From positions 4,836,001-4,900,000 of the forward strand of contig NC_023036.2 of NCBI RefSeq assembly GCF_000317305.3: 64,000 nt of DNA, in the 5' to 3' direction. The notes beneath the pieces are model-generated. The model searched no databases. It was not told the origin of the DNA and saw nothing but the letters and a program-made list of their open reading frames with translations. Positions 1-8,919 of this stretch are shown piece by piece; the first letter of the stretch is position 1, and each line of letters begins with the position of its first letter. This DNA comes from Mycolicibacterium neoaurum VKM Ac-1815D (lineage in GTDB: Bacteria > Actinomycetota > Actinomycetes > Mycobacteriales > Mycobacteriaceae). Made by a program: the position numbers and the translations under genes.

Positions 1-1619
1 GCGTCCTTGAGTGCCAGCACGTCGTTGACGCCGTCACCGGTCATCGCCACGGTGTGCCCGCGGGACTGCAGTGCGTGCACCATGGCCCGCTTCTGGTCGG
101 GGCGAACCCGCCCGAAGGTGGTGTACCGATCCAGCGCGTCGGCCATCTCCTCGGTCTGCTCGGGTAATCGCCGGGCGTCCAGCGTCTCACCGTGCAGGCC
201 CAGTGTGCCGGCGACGGCGCCGACCGACTTGGCGTTGTCCCCGGAGATCACCTTCACCGTGACCCGCTGCGAGGCAAAATATTCGAGGGTGTCCTTGGCG
301 TCGGGACGCACCCGCTGTTCCAGGATCACCAGCGCGACGGGGGTGACGGTGCCGGGTGCCGCCGGGGCGTCGACCGCGGTGTCGCACGACCCGAGCAGCA
401 GCACCCGCAGCCCCTGCGAACCGATGCGCTCGGCCTCGGCGGCCTCCGGGGATTCCGGGTCGAGCAGGACGTCGGGGGCGCCGATCACCCAGTTACCGTG
501 CTCCCCATAAGAACTACCGCTCCATTTGGTGGCGGATTTGAAGGGGGCGGTGGCGGTGGCGGTCCAGCCGGGCGGATCGGCGTAGGCCTCGGCGATGGCC
601 GCCATGCTGGCGTTGGGTCTGGTGTCGTCGGCGGCCAGCTGGGCCAGCACCGCGGCCGCCTCGGATTCGCCGAAAGACTCCAGATCGCTGACCCGCATCC
701 CGTTCTCGGTCAGGGTGCCGGTCTTGTCCGCACACACCACGTCCACACGGGCCAATCCTTCGATGGCGGGCAGTTCCTGCACCAGGCACTGCCGCCGGCC
801 CAGCCGCACCACGCCCACGGCGAACGCGATCGAGGTCATCAACACCAGGCCCTCCGGGACCATCGGCACCAGCGCCCCGACCATCCGCAGCACCGATTCC
901 CGCCATCCCGCGTCGGTGGTGAACAGCTGGGTGTAGATGATCAACGCACCGGCGGGCACCAGCAGGTAGGTGATGAACTGCAGGATCTTGTTGATACCGC
1001 TGCGCAGTTCGGATTTCACCAGGGTGAACTTGCTGGCCTCCTCGGCCAACTGCGCGGCATAGGCCTCGCGGCCCACCTTGGTGGCGCGGTAGGCACCCGT
1101 TCCCGCGACGACAAAGCTGCCCGACATCACCTTGTCACCGCGATCCTTGGGCATCGGATCGGCCTCACCGGTCAGCAGCGACTCGTCGACCTCAAGGTTG
1201 TTCTCCTCCAACACCTCTCCGTCGACGGTGATCTGGTCCCCTGGACCGACCTCGATGATGTCGTCGAGAACGACCTCACTCGGGGCCACGGCCCGGGTAC
1301 CGGACTGCCTGCGCACCACCGGTTTGGCCTGCCCGACGATGGCCAGCTTGTCCAGGGTCTGCTTGGCCCGCAGCTCCTGGATGATGCCGATGGCACTGTT
1401 GGCCACGATGAGCAGTCCGAACAGCCCGTTGATCAGCGACCCGGTGGCCACCACGATGGCGAACAGCACGCCGAGGATGGCGTTGATGCGGGTGAACACG
1501 TTGGCGCGCACGATCTCCGAAACGCTGCGCGCGGCCCGGGTCGGGACGTCGTTGGTCTTTCCGTCGGTAACCCGCTGGGCGACCTCGGCATCGGACAGAC
1601 CGGTGATCATCGCTGTCAC
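1..1619 (-). CDS. ctpE: P-type cation ATPase CtpE, 3' end beyond window
   Basis: This is the N-terminal ~540 residues of a P-type ATPase; the C-terminus lies beyond base 1. The order is membrane helices (~45-80), the actuator domain with TGEA (~150-153), helices with the PEGL motif (~255-258), the phosphorylation motif DKTGT (Asp ~298) and the hinge motif TGDGVND close to the window edge. M. tuberculosis CtpE is about 800 residues and is known as a plasma-membrane calcium-transporting ATPase. The sequence matches it closely as far as I can recall. GTG at 1619 is preferred because GGAG lies five bases upstream; an in-frame ATG at 1610 is the alternative. It is the last gene of a leftward run beginning at echA6. 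Confidence 0.93.
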   Translation of the reverse strand, partial: MTAMITGLSDAEVAQRVTDGKTNDVPTRAARSVSEIVRANVFTRINAILGVLFAIVVATGSLINGLFGLLIVANSAIGIIQELRAKQTLDKLAIVGQAKPVVRRQSGTRAVAPSEVVLDDIIEVGPGDQITVDGEVLEENNLEVDESLLTGEADPMPKDRGDKVMSGSFVVAGTGAYRATKVGREAYAAQLAEEASKFTLVKSELRSGINKILQFITYLLVPAGALIIYTQLFTTDAGWRESVLRMVGALVPMVPEGLVLMTSIAFAVGVVRLGRRQCLVQELPAIEGLARVDVVCADKTGTLTENGMRVSDLESFGESEAAAVLAQLAADDTRPNASMAAIAEAYADPPGWTATATAPFKSATKWSGSSYGEHGNWVIGAPDVLLDPESPEAAEAERIGSQGLRVLLLGSCDTAVDAPAAPGTVTPVALVILEQRVRPDAKDTLEYFASQRVTVKVISGDNAKSVGAVAGTLGLHGETLDARRLPEQTEEMADALDRYTTFGRVRPDQKRAMVHALQSRGHTVAMTGDGVNDVLALKD

Positions 1620-1647
1620 CTGTGCTCCATTCTCTTCGCGCAGGCGC

Positions 1648-3219
1648 TCATCGCAAGAACACCGCGTCGTCGTAGTACTCCAGCGTCAGCTTCGCGCCGT
1701 CGAAGGTGGCCGCAGATATCGTCCCCGGCGGTGCGTTCTCGGTGACGAAGGAGAAGGTGAACACGTCGCCGTCCCAGTGGGTCAGCTCGAAGGAATCCCC
1801 CCGCGGACCCATCCCGAGGAACAGCTTGCCGTCCCGCTCGGACACCGTCGCCGGACCCCAGAAGTCGTTGCGGTAGGTACCCACATAGCTCGAAAGCAGC
1901 TGCGCCGGAGCGGGATCGGCCGGCGGCGTCTTACCGACCAGCGATCCGACCGGGTCACTCATCGGCAGCATCCGGGCCGAGTACAGGTCATACCAGGGCT
2001 CGCGGACCTCACCGAACTGCACCAGATCGGCGAACTGCGCCGTCAGCGCCTCCGGCACGCCCGAGATCGTCCCGTTGGTCAGCGCGATGATCCCGACATC
2101 GGCCGAGGGCAGCAGCAGCACGTTGGTGCCCGCCCCGAGCTGGAAGGCACCCGAATGGCTGGCCTCGGTACGGGCGGCGGCGGTGGTACTCAGGTTGAAT
2201 CCGTAGCCGTAGAACCCCGATCGCATGGCCGGTTCGCTGCCCGGGCTGGACACGATCTGCGGGGTCAGCGCGGGCAGCAGCGACGCCGGCTGCATCAGCG
2301 GTCGGCCTTCGGCGAGCACCATCGACATCCAGCGCGCCATATCGTTCACCGAGGAGCTCACCCCACCGGCCGGCGACTGAGCATCGGGGTCCCTGGTGTA
2401 GCGCGGTTGGTAATCGCCGGGCGCGACGCGGATGTGCCCGACGGCGCGGTTCTGCCGCCCCTGGTAATCGGAGAACCGGTAGCTCGTCGAGGTCATACCC
2501 AGGGGCCCGAATAACGACTCCTGGGCCAGCTGCTCCCACGGTTCGCCGGCGGCCGCGGCAACCGCCTCGGCACCGGCGGTCAACCCGAAATTGGTGTAGG
2601 CGTAGGAGATCCGGAACGGATCCAACGGCAGCTGCCGCAGTTTCTCCAACACCGCGCGCCGGTCGTAGCCGATGTCCTCGAGCTGATCGCCGGCGTGGTC
2701 GGGCAGCCCGGACCGGTGTGAGAACAGATCACCGATGGTGAGCATGCGGGTGACGGCCGGGTCCGACAGGGCGAACCACGGCAGCTTCTCGGCCACCGGG
2801 GTGTCCCATCCGACGGTCTTCGCGTCGACGGCCCGGGCGGTGACGGTGGCACTCACCGGTTTGGACAACGAGGCCAGCTGGAACACCGTGTCGGGATCGA
2901 CCGCTTCACCCGTGCGGATGTCACGCACCCCGAAACCCTTGGCGTAGACGGTTTTTCCGCCGTGTACCACGGCCACCGCCATACCGGGCACACCGGAGGT
3001 CTGCAGCAGCTGTTCGGCGATACCGTCCAGCTTGGCGACGGCGTTGTCCACCGCGTTCTCCGGCAGCGGCATCGCCGGGACCAGCGGCGGCGGAACCGGC
3101 GCCCCCGGTGCACCGGGAGCGGCACCGGCAGAGGTCGTGGCGGTCTCCGGAGCACCGACGTCCGTGGCGCAACCGGCCAGCACCAGGACCGCCGCGGCAC
3201 AGGTCAAGATCAGTCTCAC
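1648..3219 (-). CDS. Beta-lactamase-family serine hydrolase lipoprotein (Rv0907-like)
   Basis: A 523-residue protein of the class C beta-lactamase / PBP-like serine hydrolase family. The N-terminus is a lipoprotein signal with lipobox LAGC (Cys17), so it should be anchored outside the membrane. A Pro/Ala-rich linker (~30-50) leads to the catalytic domain, with SLSK (Ser117-Lys120), the YTN triad (208-210) and a later HSG motif replacing KTG. HSG is common in esterase or peptidase members, so true beta-lactam hydrolysis is not implied. The substrate is unknown. It starts with GTG, 18 bases after the MBL-fold gene and 28 before ctpE, so it is probably cotranscribed with both. Position matches Rv0907. 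Confidence 0.88.
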   Translation of the reverse strand: MRLILTCAAAVLVLAGCATDVGAPETATTSAGAAPGAPGAPVPPPLVPAMPLPENAVDNAVAKLDGIAEQLLQTSGVPGMAVAVVHGGKTVYAKGFGVRDIRTGEAVDPDTVFQLASLSKPVSATVTARAVDAKTVGWDTPVAEKLPWFALSDPAVTRMLTIGDLFSHRSGLPDHAGDQLEDIGYDRRAVLEKLRQLPLDPFRISYAYTNFGLTAGAEAVAAAAGEPWEQLAQESLFGPLGMTSTSYRFSDYQGRQNRAVGHIRVAPGDYQPRYTRDPDAQSPAGGVSSSVNDMARWMSMVLAEGRPLMQPASLLPALTPQIVSSPGSEPAMRSGFYGYGFNLSTTAAARTEASHSGAFQLGAGTNVLLLPSADVGIIALTNGTISGVPEALTAQFADLVQFGEVREPWYDLYSARMLPMSDPVGSLVGKTPPADPAPAQLLSSYVGTYRNDFWGPATVSERDGKLFLGMGPRGDSFELTHWDGDVFTFSFVTENAPPGTISAATFDGAKLTLEYYDDAVFLR

Positions 3220-3237
3220 GGCATCAACGCTATCGGG

Positions 3238-4347
3238 TCAGCCACGCCACCATGTTTGATTCTCGGGCGACCGGGCCGGGTCCGCGGACACCTGCTCCCC
3301 CGGGCGCGGGGTCGCCACCGCGACTCCCTCGGCGGCCGCCGCGGCGAGCATCCGCTCCACCGGCTCCGACCAAGGGTGCGGCGCCAGCCGGAAGGTCGCC
3401 CAGTGGATCGGCACCAGCAGCCCCGTATCGCTGACATCGCGGTGCGCCCGCACCGCCTCCTCGGGATTCATGTGGATATCGGGCCAGCCCGGGTGATAGG
3501 CGCCGATCGGCATCAGCGTCAGGTCGAACGGCCCGTAGGAGTCGCCGATCCCGGCGAATCCCTCGGTATAGCCGGTGTCACCGCCGAAGAACACCCGATG
3601 CCGAGGTCCGATGAGCGACCACGACGACCACAGCGTCACGTTGCGGGTGAGAAACCGCCCGGAGAAGTGCCGGGCCGGGGTGCATACGATGGTCAGCGAA
3701 CCCAGCTGTGCGCTCTGGTCCCAGTCCAGTTCGACGATGCGCGCCGCCGGGATCCCCCAGGTCCGCAGGTGGGCGCCGATACCCAGCGGCACGTAGAACT
3801 TCGCACGCTGGCTGCGGGCCAGCGCCGTGATGGTGTCGGTGTCGAGGTGGTCATAGTGGTCGTGGCTGATGATCACCGCATCGATCGCGGGCAGCTCGTC
3901 GATATCTGCGGGCACCGGATGCAGCCGCTGCGGACCGATCACCCGCGACGGCGAACAACGCTGACTCCACACCGGATCGGCCAGCACCCGATAGCCGTCG
4001 ACCTCGATCATCACCGAGGAGTGCCCGTACCAGGTCGCGGCCAGGTCGGCCGGTGCGATATCCGGCGCCGGGCGGACCAGCGGGATCTCCCGCGGCGGGT
4101 GCTGCTGCCTGCCGCCGGCGAGGAGGTCGCGCACCAGCGCGAACTGGTCTTCCCGGCTCAGCTGCACCTCCGAGGCCGGTTCGCGGTTGACGAAGACACC
4201 GTCACGCCAGTTCGGAGACCGTTTCGCGGTGGCCCCGATATCGGCGGCGCCCAGCGCGGCGGGCGTGCCCTGCACGGCACGCAGCAGCCAGCCGCCCGCG
4301 GCCACCGCTGCGGTTCCACCAAGCACCCGGGCCGCCGCGCCGAACAT
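3238..4347 (-). CDS. MBL-fold metallo-hydrolase (Rv0906-like)
   Basis: A 369-residue metallo-beta-lactamase-fold protein. The zinc-binding HDHYDH motif is at residues 162-167, and later His and Asp ligands sit in the TPARHFSGR and FFGGDTGYT segments. The pattern is that of the NAPE-PLD/UlaG-like subgroup. An N-terminal hydrophobic stretch (~8-25) may be an export signal or membrane anchor. ATG at 4347 is chosen because it overlaps the echA6 stop by one base (TGATG), which suggests translational coupling. A longer reading frame continues upstream inside echA6, but it encodes non-native, Arg-rich sequence. Orthologous position is Rv0906. The substrate cannot be told from sequence. Confidence 0.88.
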   Translation of the reverse strand: MFGAAARVLGGTAAVAAGGWLLRAVQGTPAALGAADIGATAKRSPNWRDGVFVNREPASEVQLSREDQFALVRDLLAGGRQQHPPREIPLVRPAPDIAPADLAATWYGHSSVMIEVDGYRVLADPVWSQRCSPSRVIGPQRLHPVPADIDELPAIDAVIISHDHYDHLDTDTITALARSQRAKFYVPLGIGAHLRTWGIPAARIVELDWDQSAQLGSLTIVCTPARHFSGRFLTRNVTLWSSWSLIGPRHRVFFGGDTGYTEGFAGIGDSYGPFDLTLMPIGAYHPGWPDIHMNPEEAVRAHRDVSDTGLLVPIHWATFRLAPHPWSEPVERMLAAAAAEGVAVATPRPGEQVSADPARSPENQTWWRG

Positions 4348-5093
4348 CAGGCGCCTTGGAACTTCGGTGCGCGCTTCTCGATGCGGGCGACCTGCGCCTC
4401 GATGACGTCCGGGCTCGCCCACGCCTTGTCGAAGCCCTCCTTGTGGGCCGGCCACGGTTCCTCGTAGGCACCGTCATCGTTGAGCACGCGCTTGGAGTGC
4501 GCCACCGACAGCGGGGCGTATCCGGCGATCTCGACGGCCCAGCTCTGCGCGTCGGCCAGATCGCCAAGCCGGTTGACCATGCCGGTCTGCACAGCGGTGT
4601 CCAGATCCAGGCGTTCGGCGGCGATCAGCATCGCCCGCGCCCGACCATGCCCGACCAGCGACACCAGCCGGCGGATCGACCAGTTGTCCAGCGCCAGGCC
4701 GTACTTGGCGATCGGGAACTGGAAGAAGGTGCCCGCTACCGCGACCCGCAGATCGCAGATCATCGACAGGATGACGCCGGCCCCGATGGCCGGGCCGTTG
4801 AGGGCGGCGATGATCGGCAGCGGGCTGGCGTCGATGGCCAGGTTGAGGTCTCTGGCCTTGTCCGGTAGTTCCTTGGCCACCCCTTCGGCATCGGACAGAT
4901 CGGCGCCCGCGCTGAACACGGTGCCCTGCCCGGTGAGCACGATCGCCCGCACTCCGCTGGACGCGGCGTCCTGGCTGGCCTTCTCGATCTCCTCGCGCAG
5001 GCCGTCGACCAGTGCGGCGTTCAGCGCGTTGCGGCGCTCGGGCCGCTGCATCTCCAGGGTGAGGACGTTGCCGTCCCGGGTCACTCCAATCAT
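4347..5093 (-). CDS. echA6: Enoyl-CoA hydratase-like fatty acyl-CoA binding protein EchA6
   Basis: A 248-residue crotonase-fold protein with the CoA-binding pocket signatures FSAGADL (~62-68) and ALNGPAIGAG (~97-106). M. tuberculosis EchA6 (Rv0905) is known as an acyl-CoA binding protein that works with MmpL3 and FAS-II in mycolate synthesis and is the target of tetrahydropyrazolopyrimidine compounds. The ortholog is called from high similarity and identical neighbours: accD3 diverges upstream, and the MBL-fold, serine hydrolase and ctpE genes follow. The oxyanion-hole region is intact here, but the catalytic glutamates of true hydratases are not evident, which agrees with a binding rather than catalytic role. 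Only 25 bases separate its ATG from the GTG of accD3. Confidence 0.92.
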   Translation of the reverse strand: MIGVTRDGNVLTLEMQRPERRNALNAALVDGLREEIEKASQDAASSGVRAIVLTGQGTVFSAGADLSDAEGVAKELPDKARDLNLAIDASPLPIIAALNGPAIGAGVILSMICDLRVAVAGTFFQFPIAKYGLALDNWSIRRLVSLVGHGRARAMLIAAERLDLDTAVQTGMVNRLGDLADAQSWAVEIAGYAPLSVAHSKRVLNDDGAYEEPWPAHKEGFDKAWASPDVIEAQVARIEKRAPKFQGA

Positions 5094-5118
5094 GGGGCCA
5101 GCCTATTAGCCTTCTCGT
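5094..5118. promoter_or_regulatory. Shared divergent promoter echA6/accD3
   Basis: Only 25 bases lie between the two start codons. The plus strand has TATTAG about ten bases before the accD3 GTG, and the minus strand has TAATAG about nine bases before the echA6 ATG, so the two boxes overlap. No Shine-Dalgarno sequence precedes either start. Both genes are therefore probably leaderless, with transcription starting at or near the start codon. This is inferred from base patterns only. Confidence 0.45.
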
Positions 5119-6564
5119 GTGAGCAGTGCGCTGGCACTACGTGATGCCGTCCTGGACGAGGGTTCCTTCCGCAGCTGGGATACCGCCCCGCTGCAGGTGG
5201 CGACCTCCGAGCAGTACCGGGCCGAGTTGGCCGCCGCGGCCGAGAAGTCCGGGCTCGACGAGTCCGTGCTGACCGGTGAGGGCACCGTGTTCGGGCGTCG
5301 GGTGGCCGTGCTGGCCTGCGAGTTCGATTTCCTGGCCGGATCCATCGGGGTGGCCGCAGCCGAGCGGATCACCGCCGCGATCACCCGCGCGACGGCCGAG
5401 CGGCTGCCGCTGGTCGCCTCGCCGGCCTCGGGCGGCACCCGTATGCAAGAGGGCACCGTCGCCTTTTTGCAGATGGTCAAGATCGCCGCCGCGGTGCAGC
5501 TGCACAAGCGCGAGCACCTGCCCTACATCGTCTACCTGCGTCACCCCACCACCGGCGGGGTGTTCGCGTCCTGGGGTTCGCTCGGCCACGTCACCGCCGC
5601 CGAGCCGGGCGCGCTGATCGGGTTCCTCGGGCCGCGGGTCTACGAGCATCTGTACGGCGAGAAGTTCCCCGAGGGGGTGCAGACCGCCGAGAACCTCTAC
5701 CGGCACGGGGTCATCGACGGGGTGGTGGCGCTGCCACAGCTGCGGTCGGTGCTCGACCGCACGCTGGCGGTGCTGTGCGATCCGCCGGGCCCGGCGCCCG
5801 CGGTGCCCGCGGCCGATCCGATTCCCGATACCGCGGCCTGGGATTCGGTGCTGACATCTCGGCGCCCGGACCGGCCGGGGTCGGAGTTCGTGCTGCGGCA
5901 CGGCACCACCGATCCCGTGCAGCTCTCCGGTACCGCGACGCAGATGCTGCTGGCGTTGGCCAGGTTCGGCGGCCAGCCGGCGGTGGTGCTCGGTCAGCGC
6001 CGGCTCGGGATGCTCGGCCCGGAGGCGCTGCGTGAGGCACGGCGCGGGATGGCGCTGGCGGCGGGGCTGCGGTTACCGCTGGTCTCGATCATCGACACCG
6101 CGGGGCCGGCGCTGTCGGCCGAGGCCGAGCAGGAGGGGCTGGCCGGTGAGATCGCGCGGTGTCTCGCCGAATTGGTGACGCTGGAGGTGCCGACGGTATC
6201 GGTGCTGCTCGGTCAGGGCAGCGGCGGCCCGGCGTTGGCGATGGTGCCCGCCGACCGGGTCCTGGCCGCCCAGCACGGCTGGCTGGCGCCGCTGCCGCCA
6301 GAGGGGGCCAGCGCCATCGTCTACCGCGATACCGAACACGCACCGGCACTGTCCGCCGCGCAAGGCATCCGGTCTGCCGATCTGCTGCGCAACGGCATCG
6401 TGGATGCGATCGTCGCCGAGCACCCGGATGCCGCCGACGAACCCCGCGCCTTCACCGAACGGCTCTCGGCGACCATCGCCGTCGAGCTACACCGGCTGCG
6501 GACGATGTCCGATCTGGAACGGGTCGGCACCCGGCTGCACCGCTACCGCAGGATCGGGCTGTAG
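5119..6564 (+). CDS. accD3: Acyl-CoA carboxylase carboxyltransferase AccD3
   Basis: A 481-residue carboxyltransferase of the crotonase superfamily with fused beta-like (N-terminal) and alpha-like (C-terminal) halves. The N-half has SGGTRMQEG, and the C-half has IDTAGPALSAEAEQEG and GQGSGGPALA, typical oxyanion and biotin/CoA site segments. M. tuberculosis AccD3 (Rv0904c) is 495 residues. It would transfer CO2 from carboxybiotin to an acyl-CoA, but its specific substrate is not settled. It starts with GTG and looks leaderless. The 3' end overlaps the convergent histidine kinase gene by 78 bases. Divergent pairing with echA6 places it in a lipid metabolism context. Confidence 0.92.
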   Translation: MSSALALRDAVLDEGSFRSWDTAPLQVATSEQYRAELAAAAEKSGLDESVLTGEGTVFGRRVAVLACEFDFLAGSIGVAAAERITAAITRATAERLPLVASPASGGTRMQEGTVAFLQMVKIAAAVQLHKREHLPYIVYLRHPTTGGVFASWGSLGHVTAAEPGALIGFLGPRVYEHLYGEKFPEGVQTAENLYRHGVIDGVVALPQLRSVLDRTLAVLCDPPGPAPAVPAADPIPDTAAWDSVLTSRRPDRPGSEFVLRHGTTDPVQLSGTATQMLLALARFGGQPAVVLGQRRLGMLGPEALREARRGMALAAGLRLPLVSIIDTAGPALSAEAEQEGLAGEIARCLAELVTLEVPTVSVLLGQGSGGPALAMVPADRVLAAQHGWLAPLPPEGASAIVYRDTEHAPALSAAQGIRSADLLRNGIVDAIVAEHPDAADEPRAFTERLSATIAVELHRLRTMSDLERVGTRLHRYRRIGL

Positions 6565-8025
6565 GACCGGCAGCCGGATCACGAAAGCCGTTGCGCCGGG
6601 CTCGGACCGGGCAGTGATGGAACCGCCGTGCGCCTCGATGATCGAGGCCGCGATCGACAGTCCCAGTCCGAAACTGCCGGCGTCGCGGGCTCGGGACTTG
6701 TCGGCGCGGACGAACCGCTCGAACAGGTGCCCCAACAGCTCGGCGGGGATGCCCGGCCCGTCGTCGGCGACGGACAGCTCCGCATGCCCGTCCGTCACGA
6801 CGATCCCGGCTGTCACCGAGGTCCCGTCCGGGGTGTGCACCCGGGCGTTGTGGAGCAGGTTGGACAATGTCTGATGCAGCCGCGCGCGGTCGCCCCGCAC
6901 CCACACCGGATGTCCCGGCAGCTCCAGGTGCCACCGGTGCTGCGGCGCCGACACCGTGATGTCATTGACGGCATCGGCCAGTAGTTCGGTCAGGTCGACG
7001 GCGGCAATGTCGAGGTCCTGCCCCTCGTCCAGGCGGGCCAGCAACAGCAGATCGGCGACGAGGGAGTTCATCCGGCGCGTCTCGGATTCGATTCTGGCCA
7101 GCGAATATTCGGTGGTCTCGGGCAGCACGGCGGCATCCTGGCGGGTGAGTTCGGCGTAACCGTGGATCGCTGCCAGCGGGGTGCGCAACTCATGGCTCGC
7201 GTCGGTGATGAACTGGCGCATCCGCCGGTCGGAGGCGGCGACGTCGGACAGCGCACCCTCGACATGGTCGAGCAGCCGGTTCAGCGTGTGCCCGACGAGG
7301 CCGACCTCGGTGCGCGGGTCGGTGTCGCCGACCGGCACGCGCGGGGTGATGGTGTGGTTGTCGCGGTCCAAGGGCAGCGCCGCCACCTCGGCGGCCGTCG
7401 CCGACACCCGGTGCAACGGGCGCAGCGCGAACCGGACGATGGCCAGCGTGCTCAGGGCGGTGACCACCAGTGCCAGCAGGGTCAGACCGGACACGACGGC
7501 GGTCTCGCGCATCATCGCCTCCCACGCCGGGGTGCGCGACACCCCGGTGACCAGCATCTCGCCGTCCTCACCGAGCTGGCCGACCATCCGGTACCAGCCC
7601 AGACCGGGCAGTTCCACGGTGCGAATCTCGCCGTCGGCCCACGGGATCCGGGCAATCGTCGATACCGCTTCCGGCGGGGCGGGCACGGCATCATCGGGCA
7701 GGAAATGGGCCGAATCGACGACCTGCCCGCCCTGGATGAGCGCCACCACGTTGCCCTGCGCCTGCCCGATCAGGTTCACCAGGGGTTTCATCTCCCCCGG
7801 TCCCGGCAGTTGCCCATCGGCGCCGGGGGTCGCGCGGTATTTCACCACCGAGGTGACGCATCCCTGCAGCGCGCCGGCCAACTGGGTGTCGATGATGCCG
7901 AGCACCGAGGACCGCAGCGTGAGGACCGACATGGCACCGATGGTCGCCACCGCGAGCATGACCATCAGCGAGAGCCCCACGACAAGCTGCTTGAGCAGGG
8001 TCCAGCTGCGCCACATCCGCCTCAC
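6487..8025 (-). CDS. Sensor histidine kinase, TrcS-like
   Basis: A 512-residue membrane histidine kinase. Transmembrane helices at ~12-35 and ~175-197 bracket an extracytoplasmic sensor of ~140 residues. A HAMP linker, the H-box DASHELRTPLAA (phospho-His ~278), the N-box NLLHNARVHTP, the G1 box DDGPGIP and the G2 box GLGLSIA follow. GTG at 8025 is chosen because it overlaps the stop of the response regulator gene in a GTGA arrangement; ATG at 8016 is the alternative. The cognate regulator is the adjacent TrcR-like protein. The closest M. tuberculosis relative by pairing is TrcS (Rv1032c), which is not at this locus there. The signal sensed is unknown. Confidence 0.85.
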   Translation of the reverse strand: MRRMWRSWTLLKQLVVGLSLMVMLAVATIGAMSVLTLRSSVLGIIDTQLAGALQGCVTSVVKYRATPGADGQLPGPGEMKPLVNLIGQAQGNVVALIQGGQVVDSAHFLPDDAVPAPPEAVSTIARIPWADGEIRTVELPGLGWYRMVGQLGEDGEMLVTGVSRTPAWEAMMRETAVVSGLTLLALVVTALSTLAIVRFALRPLHRVSATAAEVAALPLDRDNHTITPRVPVGDTDPRTEVGLVGHTLNRLLDHVEGALSDVAASDRRMRQFITDASHELRTPLAAIHGYAELTRQDAAVLPETTEYSLARIESETRRMNSLVADLLLLARLDEGQDLDIAAVDLTELLADAVNDITVSAPQHRWHLELPGHPVWVRGDRARLHQTLSNLLHNARVHTPDGTSVTAGIVVTDGHAELSVADDGPGIPAELLGHLFERFVRADKSRARDAGSFGLGLSIAASIIEAHGGSITARSEPGATAFVIRLPVLQPDPAVAVQPGADPFQIGHRPQPV

Positions 8026-8789
8026 GGCGCGGCCCGCAGCAGGTAGCCCACACCGCGGACGGTGTGGATCATCGGTTCCCGGTCGGTATCGACCTTCTTG
8101 CGCAGATACGACACGTAAAGGTCGACGATGCTGGTCTTTCCGCCGAAGTCGTAATCCCACACCCGTTGCAGAATTTCCATGCGGCTCAGCGCCTTTCGCG
8201 GGTTACGCATCATGAACCGCAGCAGGTCGAATTCGGTGGAGGTCAATGCGATCGGTTCACCACCGCGGGTCACCTCTCGGCTGGCGGCGTCCAGACAGAG
8301 GTCCCCGACGGTGAGCAGCTCCTCCTCGGCGGGCGTCAGATAGGCGGTGCGGCGCAACAATCCGCGCAGCCGGGCGACCAGTTCTTCCAGCGAGAACGGT
8401 TTGGTCATGTAGTCGTCACCGCCCGCGGTCAGCCCGGTGACGCGATCGGCGACCGAATCACGTGCGGTGAGGAACAGCGTCGGGGTGTAGGTTCCGGATT
8501 CGCGGATCTTCGCCAGCACACCGAGGCCGTCCAGGTCGGGCAGCATGATGTCCAGAACAAGCAGGTCCGGGGTGTTGGCGCGGTACTTCTCGACCGCCTC
8601 GGCGGCATCGTGGGCGACGTCGATCTCCCAGCCCTCGTACTTCAGCGCCATCCGGATCAGATTGGTCAGGGCGCGTTCGTCGTCGACGAGCAGCACCCGG
8701 ATCGGGGACCCGTCGGGGCGGTACATCTTCGGTAGCTGGCCGAGGATGGCACGCCGCGGTCCCTGGTCGTCGACTGGTGCGGTGCTCAC
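8022..8789 (-). CDS. OmpR-family response regulator, TrcR-like
   Basis: A 255-residue response regulator. The receiver domain has the acidic pair in LLVDDE, phospho-Asp ~80 in LLVLDIMLPD, and the conserved Thr and Lys in FLTARDS and MTKPF. A winged-helix domain with TSTEFDLLRFMMRNP and VRGVGYLLR follows. A ~30-residue N-terminal extension with MYRPDGSPIRVLLVDDE resembles TrcR (Rv1033c) as recalled. The start is uncertain: GTG at 8789 gives a sensible N-terminus and GTG at 8813 adds eight residues. It is transcribed with the kinase (four-base GTGA overlap). The divergent DoxX gene begins 130 bases away and is a candidate target, which is inference only. Confidence 0.85.
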   Translation of the reverse strand: MSTAPVDDQGPRRAILGQLPKMYRPDGSPIRVLLVDDERALTNLIRMALKYEGWEIDVAHDAAEAVEKYRANTPDLLVLDIMLPDLDGLGVLAKIRESGTYTPTLFLTARDSVADRVTGLTAGGDDYMTKPFSLEELVARLRGLLRRTAYLTPAEEELLTVGDLCLDAASREVTRGGEPIALTSTEFDLLRFMMRNPRKALSRMEILQRVWDYDFGGKTSIVDLYVSYLRKKVDTDREPMIHTVRGVGYLLRAAP

Positions 8790-8919
8790 GGCTCCATTGT
8801 TGCCGCAGTTCACAGCGAAAGATCATGTGAATCGTCTATGAGAGTGACGGTCGCGGCTCGATCAGCCAGAAGACTCGGGGGCATACCGAACCGGCAATCC
8901 ACCGAAAGGGGCGGACCCC

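Noticed and set aside
192..1745. A 517-codon plus-strand frame opposite ctpE
   Set aside because: Its sequence is typical of an antisense shadow. The minus strand encodes an uninterrupted P-type ATPase with DKTGT and TGDGVND.
1648..3219. True beta-lactamase conferring drug resistance
   Set aside because: The KTG triad is replaced by HSG, and the family contains many esterases and peptidases; only a serine hydrolase is claimed.
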